DNA from: Dastarcus helophoroides
Lineage: Eukaryota; Arthropoda; Insecta; Coleoptera; Bothrideridae
DNA: 64,000 bases
Direction: 5' to 3'
Assembly (NCBI GenBank): GCA_028583605.1
Contig: CM053331.1
Span: 12,322,857-12,386,856 of the forward strand
Shown: positions 1-11,914 of the stretch, piece after piece
Numbering within the stretch: position 1 is the stretch's first letter
Layout: each line of letters opens with the position of its first letter
Notes under the pieces: generated by a model
Database searches by the model: none
Seen by the model: the letters and a program-made list of their open reading frames with translations, nothing else
Told to the model about the DNA's origin: nothing
Program-made: the position numbers and the translations under genes

Positions 1-760
1 TTTTAATTTTCGAACTAATAACGCGCAACAATATATAGTATAAAAAACAAAATTCCATTTCGATCTTATAAATTCAGTCATTGTAACTCTATTCCGAGGT
101 CAAAACCCCTAGACACTCCACTAAATGGGACATCTCATATTACTAATTTTCACCACCAACATTTTGTATCTGGGGCTTTTTTAACTTATAATCGTGGAAA
201 AATCCATACTTCAAGTGGCTAAGTTGCATAATTTTTTGTTATAAAAGAACTGAAAAACGTTTTCAAGAATGTTTTGAAACAAGTTGCAGCGTTCTATTTT
301 AATGTTTATATTATAATAGAACCGATTTGTTATAAATAGTGAATTATGCTTAACATCCATTCATCGATCCATCAGTTCAATATTTTCTCTTTAAATCATG
401 AATTGCTCTGTTGTATGTAACACACTAATTACCATTCGCTACAATATTTTATATATAACGCTTTAGGAACGTTTTAAATTCTATTGTTTTCAATAGCACA
501 TGGCTCATCAGAACTCGTAGCAATTGGGGTGGTAATTATTAAATCTGATTGTCTAGTAATTAGAGTTCACCTGTGACTGAGAAGACTGATCTCCAGCTGT
601 ATCTATGTTTTACAGTATTTATGCTCTTGTGGTGCATATGATTTTTATCTTTGACTATTTGAAAATGTGTAATGTATTGAAATTTCTTAAAACTTCCTCG
701 TAGCATTTCTAAACTACATATTTTCCAACTTTAACTTCTTGATGTCTCCAGGTTATTGTT
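1..760. other. AT-rich intergenic DNA, nothing recognised
   Basis: No exon-like frame, RNA gene or repeat end is recognisable here. The stretch lies downstream of the 3' end of the RTE copy that begins near 771. It may be intergenic or far upstream of the SLC36 gene. Confidence 0.4.
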
Positions 761-770
761 AAAAGATTAA

Positions 771-793
771 TCTTCTTCTTCTTCTTCTTCTTC
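771..793 (-). repeat. (GAA)n microsatellite tail of the RTE copy
   Basis: The plus strand reads about seven TTC/CTT repeats, which is (GAA)n on the element's strand, immediately 3' of the conserved C-terminal region. Short tandem-repeat tails rather than poly(A) are typical of RTE elements, so this marks the 3' end. Confidence 0.7.
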
Positions 794-2700
794 GGATTCC
801 ATCTCCTATCGAAGGTTGGAAACCATCATGGCTATACGAACGAACTTTGTTGGCCGTCGCTCCGAATAGTTCTGCGCTGCTGCATCCAAAGCATTCTCTT
901 AAATTTCTGAGCCAGGATATTCTGCGCCTGCGGACATTACGTTTTCCTCGGATTTTTTTCTGTATTGTGAGTCGTAATATTGAGTATCTCTGTCCTCTCA
1001 TTACATGTCCTAGATATTCGACTTTCCTTTTCTTGATAGTTATGAAGACTTCCGCTTCATTCCTATCCTTCTCATTACTTCTATATTTGTCACTTTATCG
1101 GTCCAAGATATTCGTAGGATCCTTCTATAGCATCAGTTCGAAAGCGGTCAGTTTATTTATATGTGTTTGTTTTAGTGACCATGCTTCTAAACCGTAAAGA
1201 AGGATGAAAAATACGTAGCACCGGAGTATTCTTAATCGCAATTTCAGGTCTACATCACGACAGCATACCAATTGGTTTAAGCTTGATAAACGACAGACGT
1301 ACCATCTCAATACGTGCCTTTATTTGTTTTGTTTGGTCTATGTTTGATGTTATTCATCTACCCAAATACCTGTTTCTTCTACCCTTTCAATTTCCGTGTT
1401 TCCAACACTCAGTCGTGTGTTTCCAATTATTGATTTGGTAATAATCATGTACTTGGTTTTCTTTAGATTGATCTTAAGTCCATATTGATTACAGTGTATA
1501 TTAAGGCGCTGCATTAGGTTCTGCAAATCGTCAATATCATCAGTCATTATCACAGTATCATCCGTAAAACGTTAATTGTTGACAATCTCCCCATTTACAG
1601 TTATGCCCTCTGTAGATTCCGATAGCGCCTCTTGAAATATTACTTCAGTATAGACATTGACAGCATTGTCGATAGCACAGAGCCCTGTCGGACCCCTCTC
1701 TGAATCTTGATGCTTTCAGACAATTGGCCGTCCACTTTGATTTTGGCAGTTTGGTTCCAATATAAATGAGAAACTATTTCCACATCACGGCTGTCGATGT
1801 TTTTACTTCTTAAAATATCTATCAATTTGTCATGTTGAACCTTATCGAAGGCCTTTTCAAAGTCCACGTAGCACAAATACATATTGTGGTTTACATCAAA
1901 ACATCTTTGAGCTAGACATTTAGACCAAACAAGGCCCCCCTTGTGCCCGTGCCATTTCTGAAGCCAAACTGTGTGTCTCCAATTTCATTTTTTAGTTTCT
2001 TAGCAATTCTACTGTGTATGATCTTCAGGAATACCTTCAGCGTGTGAGTCATTAAGGCTCGATGGTGCGCACAGGTTGTTGCATGGCCACAAAGGTCGAT
2101 TGAAGCCATTGTCTAGGGATTGTGCCTGTCCGATATATCAGATTAAAAAGTTCACCCAAGACACCTATACAGTCTTCATCATTAATAGTTCAATAGGTAC
2201 TTCGTCAAGTCCCACAGCTTTGCCACTCTTTGTGTTGTTTATTGCATAAATTATCTCTTGTCTCCCGTTGGTCCCGTGTTTTCCGTTGTTTATATCATTA
2301 TCTCTTTTCTGTTGTCCTCAAATGGTTATTTAATATATTTGGTCCATTGTGCTACTTTTTTTCCAGTCGCCATTGAGATTGCCTCGATCATCTTTGATTT
2401 GAGGGTTTGTTAGTAAGAGTTCCCGTCATTGCTTTGATCTTCTTGTGCTTATTAAAACTATCGTATTTCTTATCCAATTCTTCTATTTCTTTGCATCGTT
2501 CGGTAAACCAATTTGTTTTCGCCTCTCTAATTTTCTTCCTGATGTTTTTGTAAATTTCTCTGTATTCGTTAATATTCTTCATTTTATGTTGCCTTCTCTC
2601 TTCCATCATCTCAAGTATTTCCTGGGTCATCCAGCATTTCCTCCTTTCTCTTGTTGGCTGTAGAGTTTTCTTTCCAGCTGTAACTAAGGCTTCCTGTATT
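771..2700 (-). pseudogene. RTE reverse transcriptase and C-terminal region (broken)
   Basis: Minus-strand fragments in several frames line up in order with an RTE reverse transcriptase. They are MTQEILEMMEERR (2630), KIIHSRIAKKLKNE..TQFGFRNGTGTR (about 2030-1940), DFEKAFDKVQHDKLIDIL (about 1870) and RGVRQGSVLS (about 1690). The active-site box is at 1570-1545 and reads FTDDTVIM instead of the usual F/YADD. YGLKINLKKTKYM (about 1470), LRCYVFFILLYGLEAW (about 1200) and KIRGKRNVRRRRISWLRNL (about 920) follow. Stops and frameshifts between fragments rule out a functional protein. The polymerase would have reverse transcribed the element's own RNA at a nicked target. Confidence 0.85.
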
Positions 2701-3075
2701 TCCCTCCATCTATGTTGACTGTTTTTAAGGTTCTCGCCTTGATTTTTCTCAGGTTTTAATTTATTGTTGTTTTTGTTTCATTATATATTTTCTTTTCTTT
2801 CAACTTTCTGGTATTTATTGTTTTTTTTTTTGTGGCGGAGTGTTTGAACTTTGTTAAGTTTTATTCTCATAATTTCAATAACGGGATTGTGGTCGACGAG
2901 ATGTCTGCTTCCGGATACGTTTTGACTGACAAAATGGCGTTTTTATATCTTTTGTTGCAGATGATATAGCCTATTTGATTTCTAACAATGTTATCTACAT
3001 TATCAGCTGGACTTCTCCAAGTGTACAATCTGCGTTTGGGGAGTTTAAATATTGTGTTCATAACAATAAGATCTT

Positions 3076-3652
3076 GATTGCTGAGATAATAAGCCTTGTA
3101 TATACGAATTTATACAAGTTTATTACGATGCAATTGAAATCTAATTTCATTAGACTTTAATTAAAACCAGATTGCAATTGCAAAGTTCACGTAGATGAGG
3201 CAAAGCTTGTATCACGGGTTGCATCGCAACATCCATTGATACAAACGTCCTCGGCGTCACTTTACTTTCATTTAGTTCGACAAATGACCAATTAAATGTT
3301 CTGTAATTAAACAGTTAAACGTGCTTAAAATTGAAAGGTCTTCCTTGGTCTCATCAGTATGGTACGGTGATAGTATACACTTCCAACTTAAAGCCGTTAG
3401 TCAGTCGTATAAGTATCCAAGAGAGTAAACCCCATTGGGTGACTTGTAACGGACTTTTAACTGTTTATTAGGCAAACATTTTCGGTACATGCTAATTGAT
3501 GCAAACTTTAAGTTGGAAGTGTATACAACCACCGTACCACACTGATGAGGCCAAGGAAAGCCAAAACTTGTCTATGGTTTCGGTTGTACATATTTTCAAT
3601 TTTAAGCACGTTTAACTATTTAATTGCAGAACATTTAATTGGTCATTTGTTG
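3076..3652. mobile_element. Hairpin (inverted-repeat) insertion with hammerhead motif, inside RTE
   Basis: The insertion interrupts the RTE endonuclease and is flanked by the 8-bp direct repeat AAGATCTT at 3068-3075 and 3653-3660. Deleting it restores the endonuclease frame (NKDLIVMNTIF). Positions 3282-3393 and 3508-3651 form a long imperfect inverted repeat that shares GACCAATTAAATGTTCTG, GTTAAACGTGCTTAAAATTG and GTATACACTTCCAACTTAAAG. The right arm carries a hammerhead-like core; the left arm lacks about 30 nt covering the cleavage side. 3076-3280 has no partner and is of unknown origin. The layout matches the Penelope-type hairpins elsewhere in this window, but no coding sequence confirms the family. 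Confidence 0.75.
3536..3578 (+). ncRNA. Hammerhead ribozyme-like motif (type I, short stem III)
   Basis: The order is ACCACA, then CTGATGA (3542-3548), stem II GGC..GCC, then AAAAC, TT, GTC and TATGGT. ACCACA pairs with UAUGGU (five of six pairs) as stem I. AC-UU-GU forms a two-pair stem III ending at the GUC cleavage triplet (3570-3572). The one core defect is A for G12 (expected GAAA). Minimal stem III hammerheads are known from Penelope-like elements and other small retroelements. Confidence 0.65.
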
Positions 3653-4506
3653 AAGATCTTTATTGGTGCAGAATTCTACCAGTCTGTACCCCACGCTCGT
3701 TTCGCTCTCCCAGTCCATAACGCCCTACACATTCCATCTTTTCAACCTCTCCGATTTTTGCGTTGAAGTCACCCATTATGATATTTATGTCGTCTTTCCA
3801 GGTTAATTTCAAAACATCTTCTAATTGCTCGCAAAAGGTTTCGATCTCGTCTTCGTCTTTATCTGCAGTGGGTGCATATACTTGTATGATATTTATCTTC
3901 CTCTTTATCTTATATTCAAATGCCATCAGTATGCAGCGCTCGGAATAGGGTACAAAATTGCAAACTGCCTTCTGATATTCTTTGTCCACGATGATGCCCA
4001 CGCCGTGTCTGTGTTTGGGGTCATTGTTGCCCGAATAATACATAATACCATTTGTCGTTATACAATTGCATGATCCCGGGCATCATTGCACATCACAAGG
4101 TCCCAGGATACTGATTTTTAACCTACACATCTCGGCCACAACATTATCCAGCTTTCCTGCTTCATTTAAACTCCTCACGTTCGATATTCCTATCCTCTCA
4201 GCATTTTCCTGCTCTTTCCTTTTTCTACTGGGGTTTCACATGCAGTTCTATGTCTGTCCTCCCCTGCCGGATCTTGATTTCCGATTCTCATGATCAGTAA
4301 GTTTATAAGATTAGTTTTTGTTAGCCATGTTGGTTTTACTAGAGATGCTCAAGTGAGCTTTTAATACAGTGGTTTCCCATTTCTTTCTGTATCTCCCTGC
4401 CATTAATCTATTGGTTCATCCGCCTTGAGGATCGATTTCTTGGCCCAAGAACAACGAGGCAGATTAATATTAGCTCCAAAATATGGTTATTTCTAACCGC
4501 CAGGAA

Positions 4507-5412
4507 AATTCGTTCGTCAAAACATAGACGGTTCCCAGATGGATGAGGTCGTTAGCATTGGGATATGTGGCTCCAACTTTAGGGCATTACATCGCTGAGC
4601 AATAGCCCCACCATCTTTCAGACCGAACTACCTTCCATAAATATGTGCAATCGTGAATGTCTTAAGAGACGCATTAGAGAGGTTAGAATAATTATATTAT
4701 CAGTCAGGCAAATTTTAGTGCTTTGAAGACTTATCCTTTTGACTCTAAGATTGTCTGCAAACAATACCTAAAAAACTGGTAATAGATAATAAATTGATCT
4801 TAATGTGGGTACCAGATCACGAGAGAATAAAAGGAAATGAGATAGTCTCGCGAAAAGAGGAGCCAAAGCACCATTTTGTGGACCTAAATCATTATTTGGT
4901 ATTACTTAAAAGCCATGTATCAACGGAACTCCACAATTATTGGAAAAGACACAAATGGACACCCTCTGGAAAAATATTCCAGGGCAAAGATAAGCGAAAA
5001 GACTTCTAGTCAGTTATTCGCCAAAGAAGGCAAGAAAGCTCATCGATCTAGCAAAGACCGATTTAAGGCTTGTTACTGGTTTTCTTATCGGTTATTAGCC
5101 CTTGAGATACCACCTCAAGAGGGTCAAAAGAATAACGGTCTATGTAGATTACGCCATGTCTCGAACGAGACAGTAGAACGCATATTGTGCAGTTGTCCCT
5201 CACTGATCTGGGGCAGAATGAAACATTTCAGGAGGATGACAATAACATCTGCTGAAACTGCCAACTTAGCTCCAAGGAGCATTCTATATTTTATGAAAAG
5301 TCTGAGAGACATTGAAGTGAATAATTTAGTTATTCACAAAAGAATTAAGTTGATCGAAGTGAAGAAAGGCCATCAAAAGTCAAACGACCCCACACAAATC
5401 TACAATATCTAG
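4507..5412 (+). pseudogene. Non-LTR retrotransposon RNase H / C-terminal relic
   Basis: Frameshifted plus-strand peptides resemble the RNase H domain and tail of R1/Jockey/I-type elements. NIDGSQMDEVVSIGICGSN (about 4514) matches the TDGS strand, PTIFQTELPS (about 4602) the ELxA helix, and LMWVPDHERIKGNE (about 4800) the WVPGHxGIxGNE motif. RFKACYWFSYRLLALE, LCRLRHVSNETVERILCSCPSL and PRSILYFMKSLRDIE (5065-5320) match the region with the RLC..C..E...H.L..C pattern. The His expected after E is replaced (VERILCSCP). Several frames and stops show it is decayed. No reverse transcriptase precedes it, so it is 5' truncated. Confidence 0.65.
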
Positions 5413-6540
5413 TTCCAAAAAATTTTAGAAATAAGGACAACGTTGAGCCCATTCTTGTGTGAAATATCTCCATACGGCCAGTTTATACTTGTTATGAAAC
5501 TGATTAGAAATATAAGATAAGTTTCATTTTTCGTCTCCAGTTCCATTTGAAAGTATCAAGTTCCAAGTTTTCCATTAAAGACTGGAGTTATTCCCACATC
5601 ACAACCTAAAATCAATCCCAAAATCTCTCGATTTGGAAAATCACAAACCGAACAAATTCGAATTCCTAAGATCCAAAGCAGCTCGACAATCGGTTTCAAA
5701 TTTATTTTTCCATCATATTTTTTGTCCAAATTTTTCTGTTGCGCAAAGAAAAATTTTATCAAACTCTTTTGAAGGCGCGCCAAAATACGAAAGACAAATA
5801 TAGCCGGTTAACTAATGCATATAAACACATACATACAAAATGTATATTAATGCTAACTTTCCCCGTCAAAATATTTCTTGTCAAATTTTTCAAGAAAAAG
5901 TCTTAAATTTTTAAATTTTAAGGTTAAATACGTATATTCTCGATTACTTCTGGAAATTTTACTTTTGGAACCTACAGTCGCTAAATCTTCAAAATTATTA
6001 GAAAAAAATCTAAATTTCGATGTTCAAATCGGCATCTTTTGAAAAAATTGTCAAAAAAGTCAGAATTTCAACAAAAAAATCTGTTAATTTTGCTGCTAAG
6101 TTCGAAATTTCGACGTTAAACGAGACTACTTAATTTTTTTCTTGAAATTACAAACTTTATTTGCTGGAACTTCAAAATTAATAAAAAATATTTAGATGTT
6201 AAGGTAAAGATGAAATTTTACGAAAGACAAGGATTGAATTGGAATTTCGACTTTTAAATTTAAAACTTCAGAATTTCTAGATAAAATCGAAATCTAGGGA
6301 CAAATCTTAAAATGTGGAGGTTACACTTCCAATTTTGAAAGTTTTGAAATTTTTTATTGCTTGCAAAATTTCGAGTAACTGGTAATATTTATGGTTTTTT
6401 TTCTGAAATTTCGACTTCAAATTCGAAATGTTAACTTTTCTGGAACTTTCCTTCAAAATTTAATCTAAACTTTTTGACTTTTTAATACAATTCTTAGTTA
6501 AAGTTTAAAATACTCTACTCAAAATTTCAGAAGTGTTTTT
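5413..6540. repeat. AT-rich non-coding DNA with degenerate AAATTTCGA repeats
   Basis: Up to about 5870 no feature is recognised. From about 5870 to 6530 the sequence is made of loosely repeated AAATTTCGAC / GAAATTTT words of mixed polarity, without a clean period. Open frames across it are low-complexity and not credible as genes. Confidence 0.5.
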
Positions 6541-8330
6541 AAAGAAGACGTTTAAGGGCGGCAATTTGTTCTTTTGTCCGAAGTAAATGGTAGAGCTGGT
6601 CTTGCCTCTTTGGAATTCTTCTAGAAGTAAATAAAAGTAAATCAGTTTCGTTTTCAAACTGTCCCCAAAATTGTGATTAGTTTTATACTATTATCTCTAG
6701 GTAAGTCTCCAGTGGTATTTGGATATTTTCAAAATGTTGTGCACGAGTCAATTTATTGGTCTGGCAAGAATGCTGAACTTCTGTCAGATTTTTAATTTTG
6801 CCATCTTTCTGACAATTTCTTACTAAAGCAGATGACAGCAAAAAACTGAATAAAATGTGATTTTACGTCCTCAAGGAAAGTTTTACGAATTACTAATTTT
6901 GATAATTTCGAAATAAATGATAGTCTGCTGGTGCAAGCTCGAGGTTATACTGTGGATGTAGCATCACTTACCAGATGAGCATCACTAATTCTTTACGTGT
7001 TACCAAAGATATGTGGTCTTGATTTGTTACGCTGACAATTTCTTTTGTGATTTACCAATTCTGTTCATTTTTCTGCTATGACTTCCTCCAGTGTTATTAA
7101 CTATTTACAATAAACTGAATTAATACTTTGATCAAAGTATAATAGACACGAGTTGTGATGAACCAGCATCAACCATCAATTATGATGAACCAGCCACCAC
7201 CAACGTTTACTAAAACTAAATTGCATCAAAATGGATCACGTTGTTTATTGTTGGTTGGGGGGATAGATACATTGCATAACATATATAACACCATTTGTGA
7301 ATAACTTTCTTATCAAGACAACCCTATAAAGTGTATTAATCATTCATCGGCCATAATAATCGGGATTCATAGGGATCAAAGCTGTTTTTCATTAATAGAA
7401 TATTGTGAAAGTAATTATTTTTTGGAAATTTTTTGGAACTATGTAACTAAAATATAAACAACTAAGTATTGTGTTAACGATGGAAATCAGCTTAATATTA
7501 CGTCAAATGTAAAGCATGTTTTTATTGTTACTTGTTCCCAAAATATCCCACCATGCTTAATGACAAAACAACATGATAATACAGCTGTTTATCACATTAC
7601 GCCAATTTAAATATTTTTGCATGCTAATTTAACGGATTAACAATTTTAATCGCCACGCAGAAAGGCCATAACGTGGTTTTTATGTTGAAGTTTGTTTTAA
7701 AATGATTTTTTAAGCTGAAGGATGTTTGTATTATTGACTTTTTATTAGACAATTCCAAAGGATGATGTTTATGGTCCTTTAGAATGTACCCCACTTCTAC
7801 TTCATGTTAAAGTGGCACTACTTTATGTGAAGGTAACTAGGTTAAGACGGAAAAAAGGTTACTCGGAGAATACATTAAAAGTTAAATTCTCTAACGAACT
7901 GAAGTATCAAAGTATTTGTACTTACAAATACCGAAGCCTTGTATTTACGATGGTTGGTATATTTTGTTATACTGAAGATTAATCAGAGTTAATGCGCAAT
8001 GAATATTCTGAGTTATATAGTTTATGATAATGTTGTGGATGTATTGAAAAAATTGCATTGTGATGGGATAACATTAAATGGTTTAATGTCAAGAAACGAA
8101 CGACACAAAGATATTTTAATTCCTATCATAATTATTTAAAACAATGGAACGGTAATATGTGAGTTATTACCTACGATATTCCTGTTACTGCCATAGAGGC
8201 ATTCAGCTTACTGCTGAAGTTCTCCAGTTAGTCGTACATAAGAAAAGAGTAAGTCAGTTTCTTTTTTTATTATTAGTAATTTTTTTAAATTTAGATTTCT
8301 AAAATAGAATTTAGTTATTACTTGAACAGT
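6541..8330. other. AT-rich intergenic DNA, nothing recognised
   Basis: No conserved protein, RNA gene or transposon end could be identified. A short repeated phrase GATGAACCAGC occurs twice near 7158 and 7183. No open frame is convincing. Confidence 0.4.
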
Positions 8331-9590
8331 CTTCTTTTTGGTTTGCTATATCCTTTTAACGGATGTTAGCAATCATGTTGGCTACCATTATTTTATTTAC
8401 AGCTGTTCTGAAAAACTGATTCGTCTATCCGAACCATTGACTTAAGTTTCTAAGCCAGGATGTTATTCGTCTACCAGGTTCACGCCTTTCATCAATTTTT
8501 CCTTGAGTGATCAAATGCAACATGTCATATACCTCCGGATGTCTCATGACATGGCCAAAAGAAGACAGCTTTCGAATCTTCACTGTGTTTACAATTTTTG
8601 TATCAATCTTCATCCTGTTTAGGACCTTTACGTTAGTAGCATGGTCCATCCAGCTTATTCTCAGTATTGCCTCTGTATGACCTCATTTCAAACGCTCCGA
8701 GCCGCTTCAAGGTATCTTCTGTTAGGGTACATGATTTTACTCCATATAAGAGAATAGAAAAGACATAACACCTGACCATTCTTATTTTAAGATCAATGTT
8801 TAGTTCCTATCCACATAGAATCTTTTTCATCCTTACAAAGACAGCTCAATTCTTGATTTTATTTCTATTACGATGTCCGAATTTTTATTCAGAAGCTGTC
8901 CCAAATACTTTTTCAGAAGCTGTCCCAAATACTTTATTTTCTGTACCCTTTCTAATTTATTTGGACCAATCCAGAGTTCCGCTAGTGGGTTCGATTGCTT
9001 ACTCACAACCATGAGTTTGGTCTTTTTAAGAGTTAAGTGTAAGACCATACTGGGTGCTGACTACTTGATTAAGGAGGCTTTGAAGTTCCTCAACACTATG
9101 TGCAAGAAGAACAGAGTCGCCTGCATATCTAAGATTATTCAATGTTATGCCGTTTATTCTCACTCCCTCTCTGGTATCCCCTATGACTTCTTGATATATT
9201 TTCTCCGAATATAGCTTGAACAGAAGCGGCGACAGAATGCAACCTTGCCTTACTCCCCTTTTAATTGAAATACATTTATTTAACCTTTTTCTGCTCTCAG
9301 ATTTGCTTTTTGTTGCCAGTAAAAGTTAGCGACGAAACTTAGGTCTTTATCATCTATTTCTGTAGTTTTCAATATTTCTATCATTTTCTCATGTTTTACC
9401 CTGTCAAACGCCTTCTCGAAATCTATAAGACACATAACACATTGCAATTCACGTCTCTACATCTCTGGGTCAGAACCAGAATGCCACACAATGCTTTCCT
9501 TGTACCCAGGCCCTTACGGAATCCAAATTGTTTATTTTCGATATGTGTTTCTATCTTGGGATATATTCGCTGATGAATTATCTTTATTTT
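8331..9590 (-). mobile_element. Second RTE-like retrotransposon, 5' truncated
   Basis: On the minus strand the fragment starts at about 9590 with KIIHQRIYPKIETHIENKQFGFRKGLGT and continues through DFEKAFDRVKHEKMIEILK (about 9430) and IKRGVRQGCILSPLLFKLYSE (about 9260). LNNLRYAGDSVLLAHS (about 9140) follows, then a palm/thumb region, and WMDHATNVKVLNRM..GRRITSWLRNLSQWFG (8650-8425). It ends in VNKIMVANMIANIR and AAGAAGA near 8331. The catalytic box is YAGD instead of YADD, so one metal-binding Asp is lost. It is a different copy, and probably a different subfamily, from the one at 771-4330. The 5' cut coincides with the 3' tail of CR1/Jockey-like copy A. Confidence 0.8.
8888..8935. repeat. 24-bp perfect tandem duplication inside RTE copy 2
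   Basis: Two identical 24-mers beginning TTCAGAAGCTGTCCC sit head to tail at 8888-8911 and 8912-8935. In the element's frame this repeats KYLGQLLK/N, so the duplication is in frame. Confidence 0.9.
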
Positions 9591-10797
9591 TTTTTAAGTT
9601 TAATCCACTCGCAAAGGGCAACCCCATTATGCTTTCAAAGCACTGCGAGTAGGGTGCGGAAACAAGGATAGATGGCGATAAACCGCCTTCTTAAACAAAA
9701 ACAAGGATAGGTTGTCATTTTTGGGGAAAATTCCCTTCCGTAACAAGTTCCATAACTTGGAAGTTCTATAGAAAAAAAGAGTCTCCGTAGGCAGAAGCCC
9801 TCACTGTGTCAAGCTGGACCGCACAGGAATTTGCTGTCTTCGATTGTCTAGTACGCCTCAAGAATCTTGCCCTTGGGGGGATCAATCCTATCAGTTCCTA
9901 CGAGCATCTTCCATGACAGTACTTGTAGAAAAGAGACAAGTCACCAACAAGGCGCCTGTGCTCTAGTGTTTCGAGAGAATCGGTCAGACTCTCGTCATCA
10001 ATTAGGCTCTTCTTTGAATTGAATCCAAAAGAGCTAAAGTGTGTTTTGGGGCTGAACTCCAAACATGAGAACAGTATTCTGATGTTGGCCTAACTTAAGC
10101 TTTGTATAGTGTTAATAGCTGATAAGGTGTGAAGTACTTTTTAGCTCTAAAAAGAAAGCCTAGCTTCTGAGAGGCGGATTTGGCAATGATCGTCCCAAGA
10201 GAAGTTAGTGCTCGCATTCACTCCTAGGATAGATAGATTAGATGCCATCGGAAGGATTTTACCGTCGATTAGTATGTTTGTTGCATGATCCCTTAATGTT
10301 TCCTTAGAGAAAACCGCGGCCTGAGTTTTTGAAGTCGACTAAATTGTTCTTACCCCATTCCAGAATAATCTCGAAATCCCCATTAATCGTCTGTATCTGC
10401 TGTTCCCTTAGTCGATCTGAAGCAGCGATAGATAATGGTTTGTCGGAGAAATAAGATGACACAAGGTTACTATCATCTGCGTAGCTATATATAGGATTGG
10501 AAGTTGAAGCTAAGAGATCATTTATGTGTAACAGAAATAGAGTAGGAGACAGAACAGACCCCTGAGGCACCGCTGCGTTAATTGCAAATGTCTCGGATAA
10601 GATGCTATCGACGACGACCTGAAGAGATCTATCAGCGAGAAAATTGGATATCAAATGACAGAGTCCAGGAGGAAGACCATAAGATGTTAATTTGGAGAGA
10701 AGAGATCGGTGCCAGACTTTGTCGAAAGCCTTTGAGATATCCAATGCCACAATCCTAGCCTCACCATGTTTTTCCATAGCTGAGTTACAGATATGAG
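9591..10797 (-). mobile_element. CR1/Jockey-like retrotransposon copy A (3' part)
   Basis: Minus-strand reading. An open stretch (10777-10304) encodes ARIVALDISKAFDKVWHRSL, YGLPPGLCHLISNFLADRSL, AVPQGSVLSPTLFLLHINDL and NPIYSYADDSNLVSS, the palm of a non-LTR reverse transcriptase with an intact YADD. The thumb and C-terminal region follow to about 9660 with frameshifts. The copy ends in GTGGATTAAACTT plus a short A-run at 9605-9591. It is cut 5' at about 10797. Copies B (36127-39817) and C (50327-52165) are the same family. No RNase H is seen. Assignment to CR1 or Jockey is not resolved. Confidence 0.8.
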
Positions 10798-11525
10798 AAA
10801 CGAAACAAATCTTAACAAATTGAAGTCAAATGAACAGGTTGTCCGCTCCATATACTAGTGGCTAAGTCAAAAAAAAATCAAGTTCATAGATCAAAAAAAA
10901 CCTATAATAATTTCGAAAAAGTTTTTGTTGATCGTTTTCTTAAGATTAATTAAAAACGCTGACGTTAAAAATTTTCTAAGTTCAGATTAGAAAACTAGAC
11001 ACTTGGAGCTACCATTTCCGATTTTAAATTTTTTGTTTGACCATTTTTCACCAAGCTGTAATCTATTGAAAATCACCTAAAAATTAGATTAGATTTTTTT
11101 TGATCCCTTAATTTTTTCACTTCCACTTCCAAGTTGGGTACGTGAGAACTTTGTTTGCTATAAAGAAGCTGGTTTACAACATTGTTGGGGTCTTTTGTTC
11201 CTTCAGCCGGACAACATTGAAGCCAATATTCGCTCACTTTTCCACCGACACATCCTGTTTCAAAGTGTTTTCCTGCTGAGCACGTTTTTGTTGAATTTTC
11301 AAAAATTGTTAATTTTTAAGACAGACTGTCCAACTATTTACCTCATTTTACATGCTGTTATCGATTTCTACGAAAACTCGTATTGTTTTTCCATAGAAAT
11401 CAGAAAGTAAAACTTGGTACTAAAGTCCCCCATGCATTTACATATCACACTTCATTTTAGAAATGAATAGGTCCAACATCAAACAGCGTATGATTTTTGA
11501 TTACGTCATTAAATAAATAAATGTA
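10798..11525. other. AT-rich DNA, nothing recognised
   Basis: Non-coding stretch between the truncated CR1/Jockey-like copy A and the Penelope-like element. No motif, open frame or repeat end can be supported. Confidence 0.4.
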
Positions 11526-11570
11526 AAAAATCTTCTTGCGGGATTGGAACGTGTCAAAGAACTACTAAAA

Positions 11571-11618
11571 GTGTTCGACATTTCGCCCACTATCGTAGGG
11601 GGTTCTTCAGGAACAAAG
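11571..11618 (-). ncRNA. Hammerhead-like motif, Penelope terminal repeat (family 1)
   Basis: On the minus strand the order is TGTTC, CTGAAGA (11610-11604), one extra A, an ACCC..GGGC arm pair (first pair A.C), GAAATGTC (11584-11577), GAACAC. GUUC pairs with GAAC as stem I around the GUC cleavage site. Stem III is only AUGU. The nucleotide inserted after CUGAAGA is shared by other copies here. Confidence 0.6.
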
Positions 11619-11914
11619 AATAGAAACATTAAATGAAAAGAGGAATATAAGGGAATATGCAAAAATGAAAGAATGAAAAGGCCAATTTCAAAGCACCAGA
11701 GCATGGTAACTAAGTATGTCCACCATGCCAGAGGCGAAACTCTTCTGAATTGAAAACTGGTACAAAGGATAAGAAAGTTTAGACAGAAAAGCTCGGTAAC
11801 TCAGTAGGTCCACTATACCAGAGGCGAAACTCTTCTGATGGGAAAGAGGGAAAGGGAAACTTTATATACCATTCGTCTGCGCGATCACTCCCGAAGATTT
11901 GTTTTGGTTGGTTT

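Larger units (their letters stand above)
2860..4300 (-). pseudogene. RTE AP-like endonuclease, interrupted by an insertion
   Basis: Minus-strand peptides YYSGNNDPKHRHGVGIIV, INIIQVYAPTADKDEDEIE and INIIMGDFNAKIG (4043-3760) mark the exonuclease-endonuclease-phosphatase fold; the GDFNAKIG strand carries catalytic Asp/Asn residues. The frame then hits the hairpin insertion at 3652-3076 and resumes as VMNTIFKLPKRRLYTWRSP and NQIGYIICNKRY (3061-2960). Normally this part ends in a DH dyad; here SSTTIPLL replaces SSDHNP, so the terminal catalytic His is lost. In RTE elements the enzyme nicks target DNA to prime reverse transcription. This copy is dead. Confidence 0.85.
771..4330 (-). mobile_element. 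RTE-like non-LTR retrotransposon, degenerate near-full copy
   Basis: Read on the minus strand, the element starts near 4330-4290, runs through an endonuclease and a reverse transcriptase, and ends in a (GAA)n tail at 793-771. Many frameshifts and stops split the polyprotein. The recognisable order is: AP-type endonuclease (about 4290-3660, then 3067-2867), linker with MTQEILEMMEERR (2630-2388), reverse transcriptase fingers/palm (2109-1350), and a C-terminal GRRRISWLRNLREWFG-like tail (about 950). It is interrupted by a 577-bp hairpin insertion at 3076-3652. The family assignment rests on the 'endonuclease-reverse transcriptase' type common in insect genomes and on the microsatellite tail typical of RTE. 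The 5' limit is uncertain and could reach about 4500. Confidence 0.85.

Noticed and set aside
847..1197. 116-codon plus-strand open frame
   Set aside because: Antisense of the RTE C-terminal region; the minus strand carries the conserved peptide.
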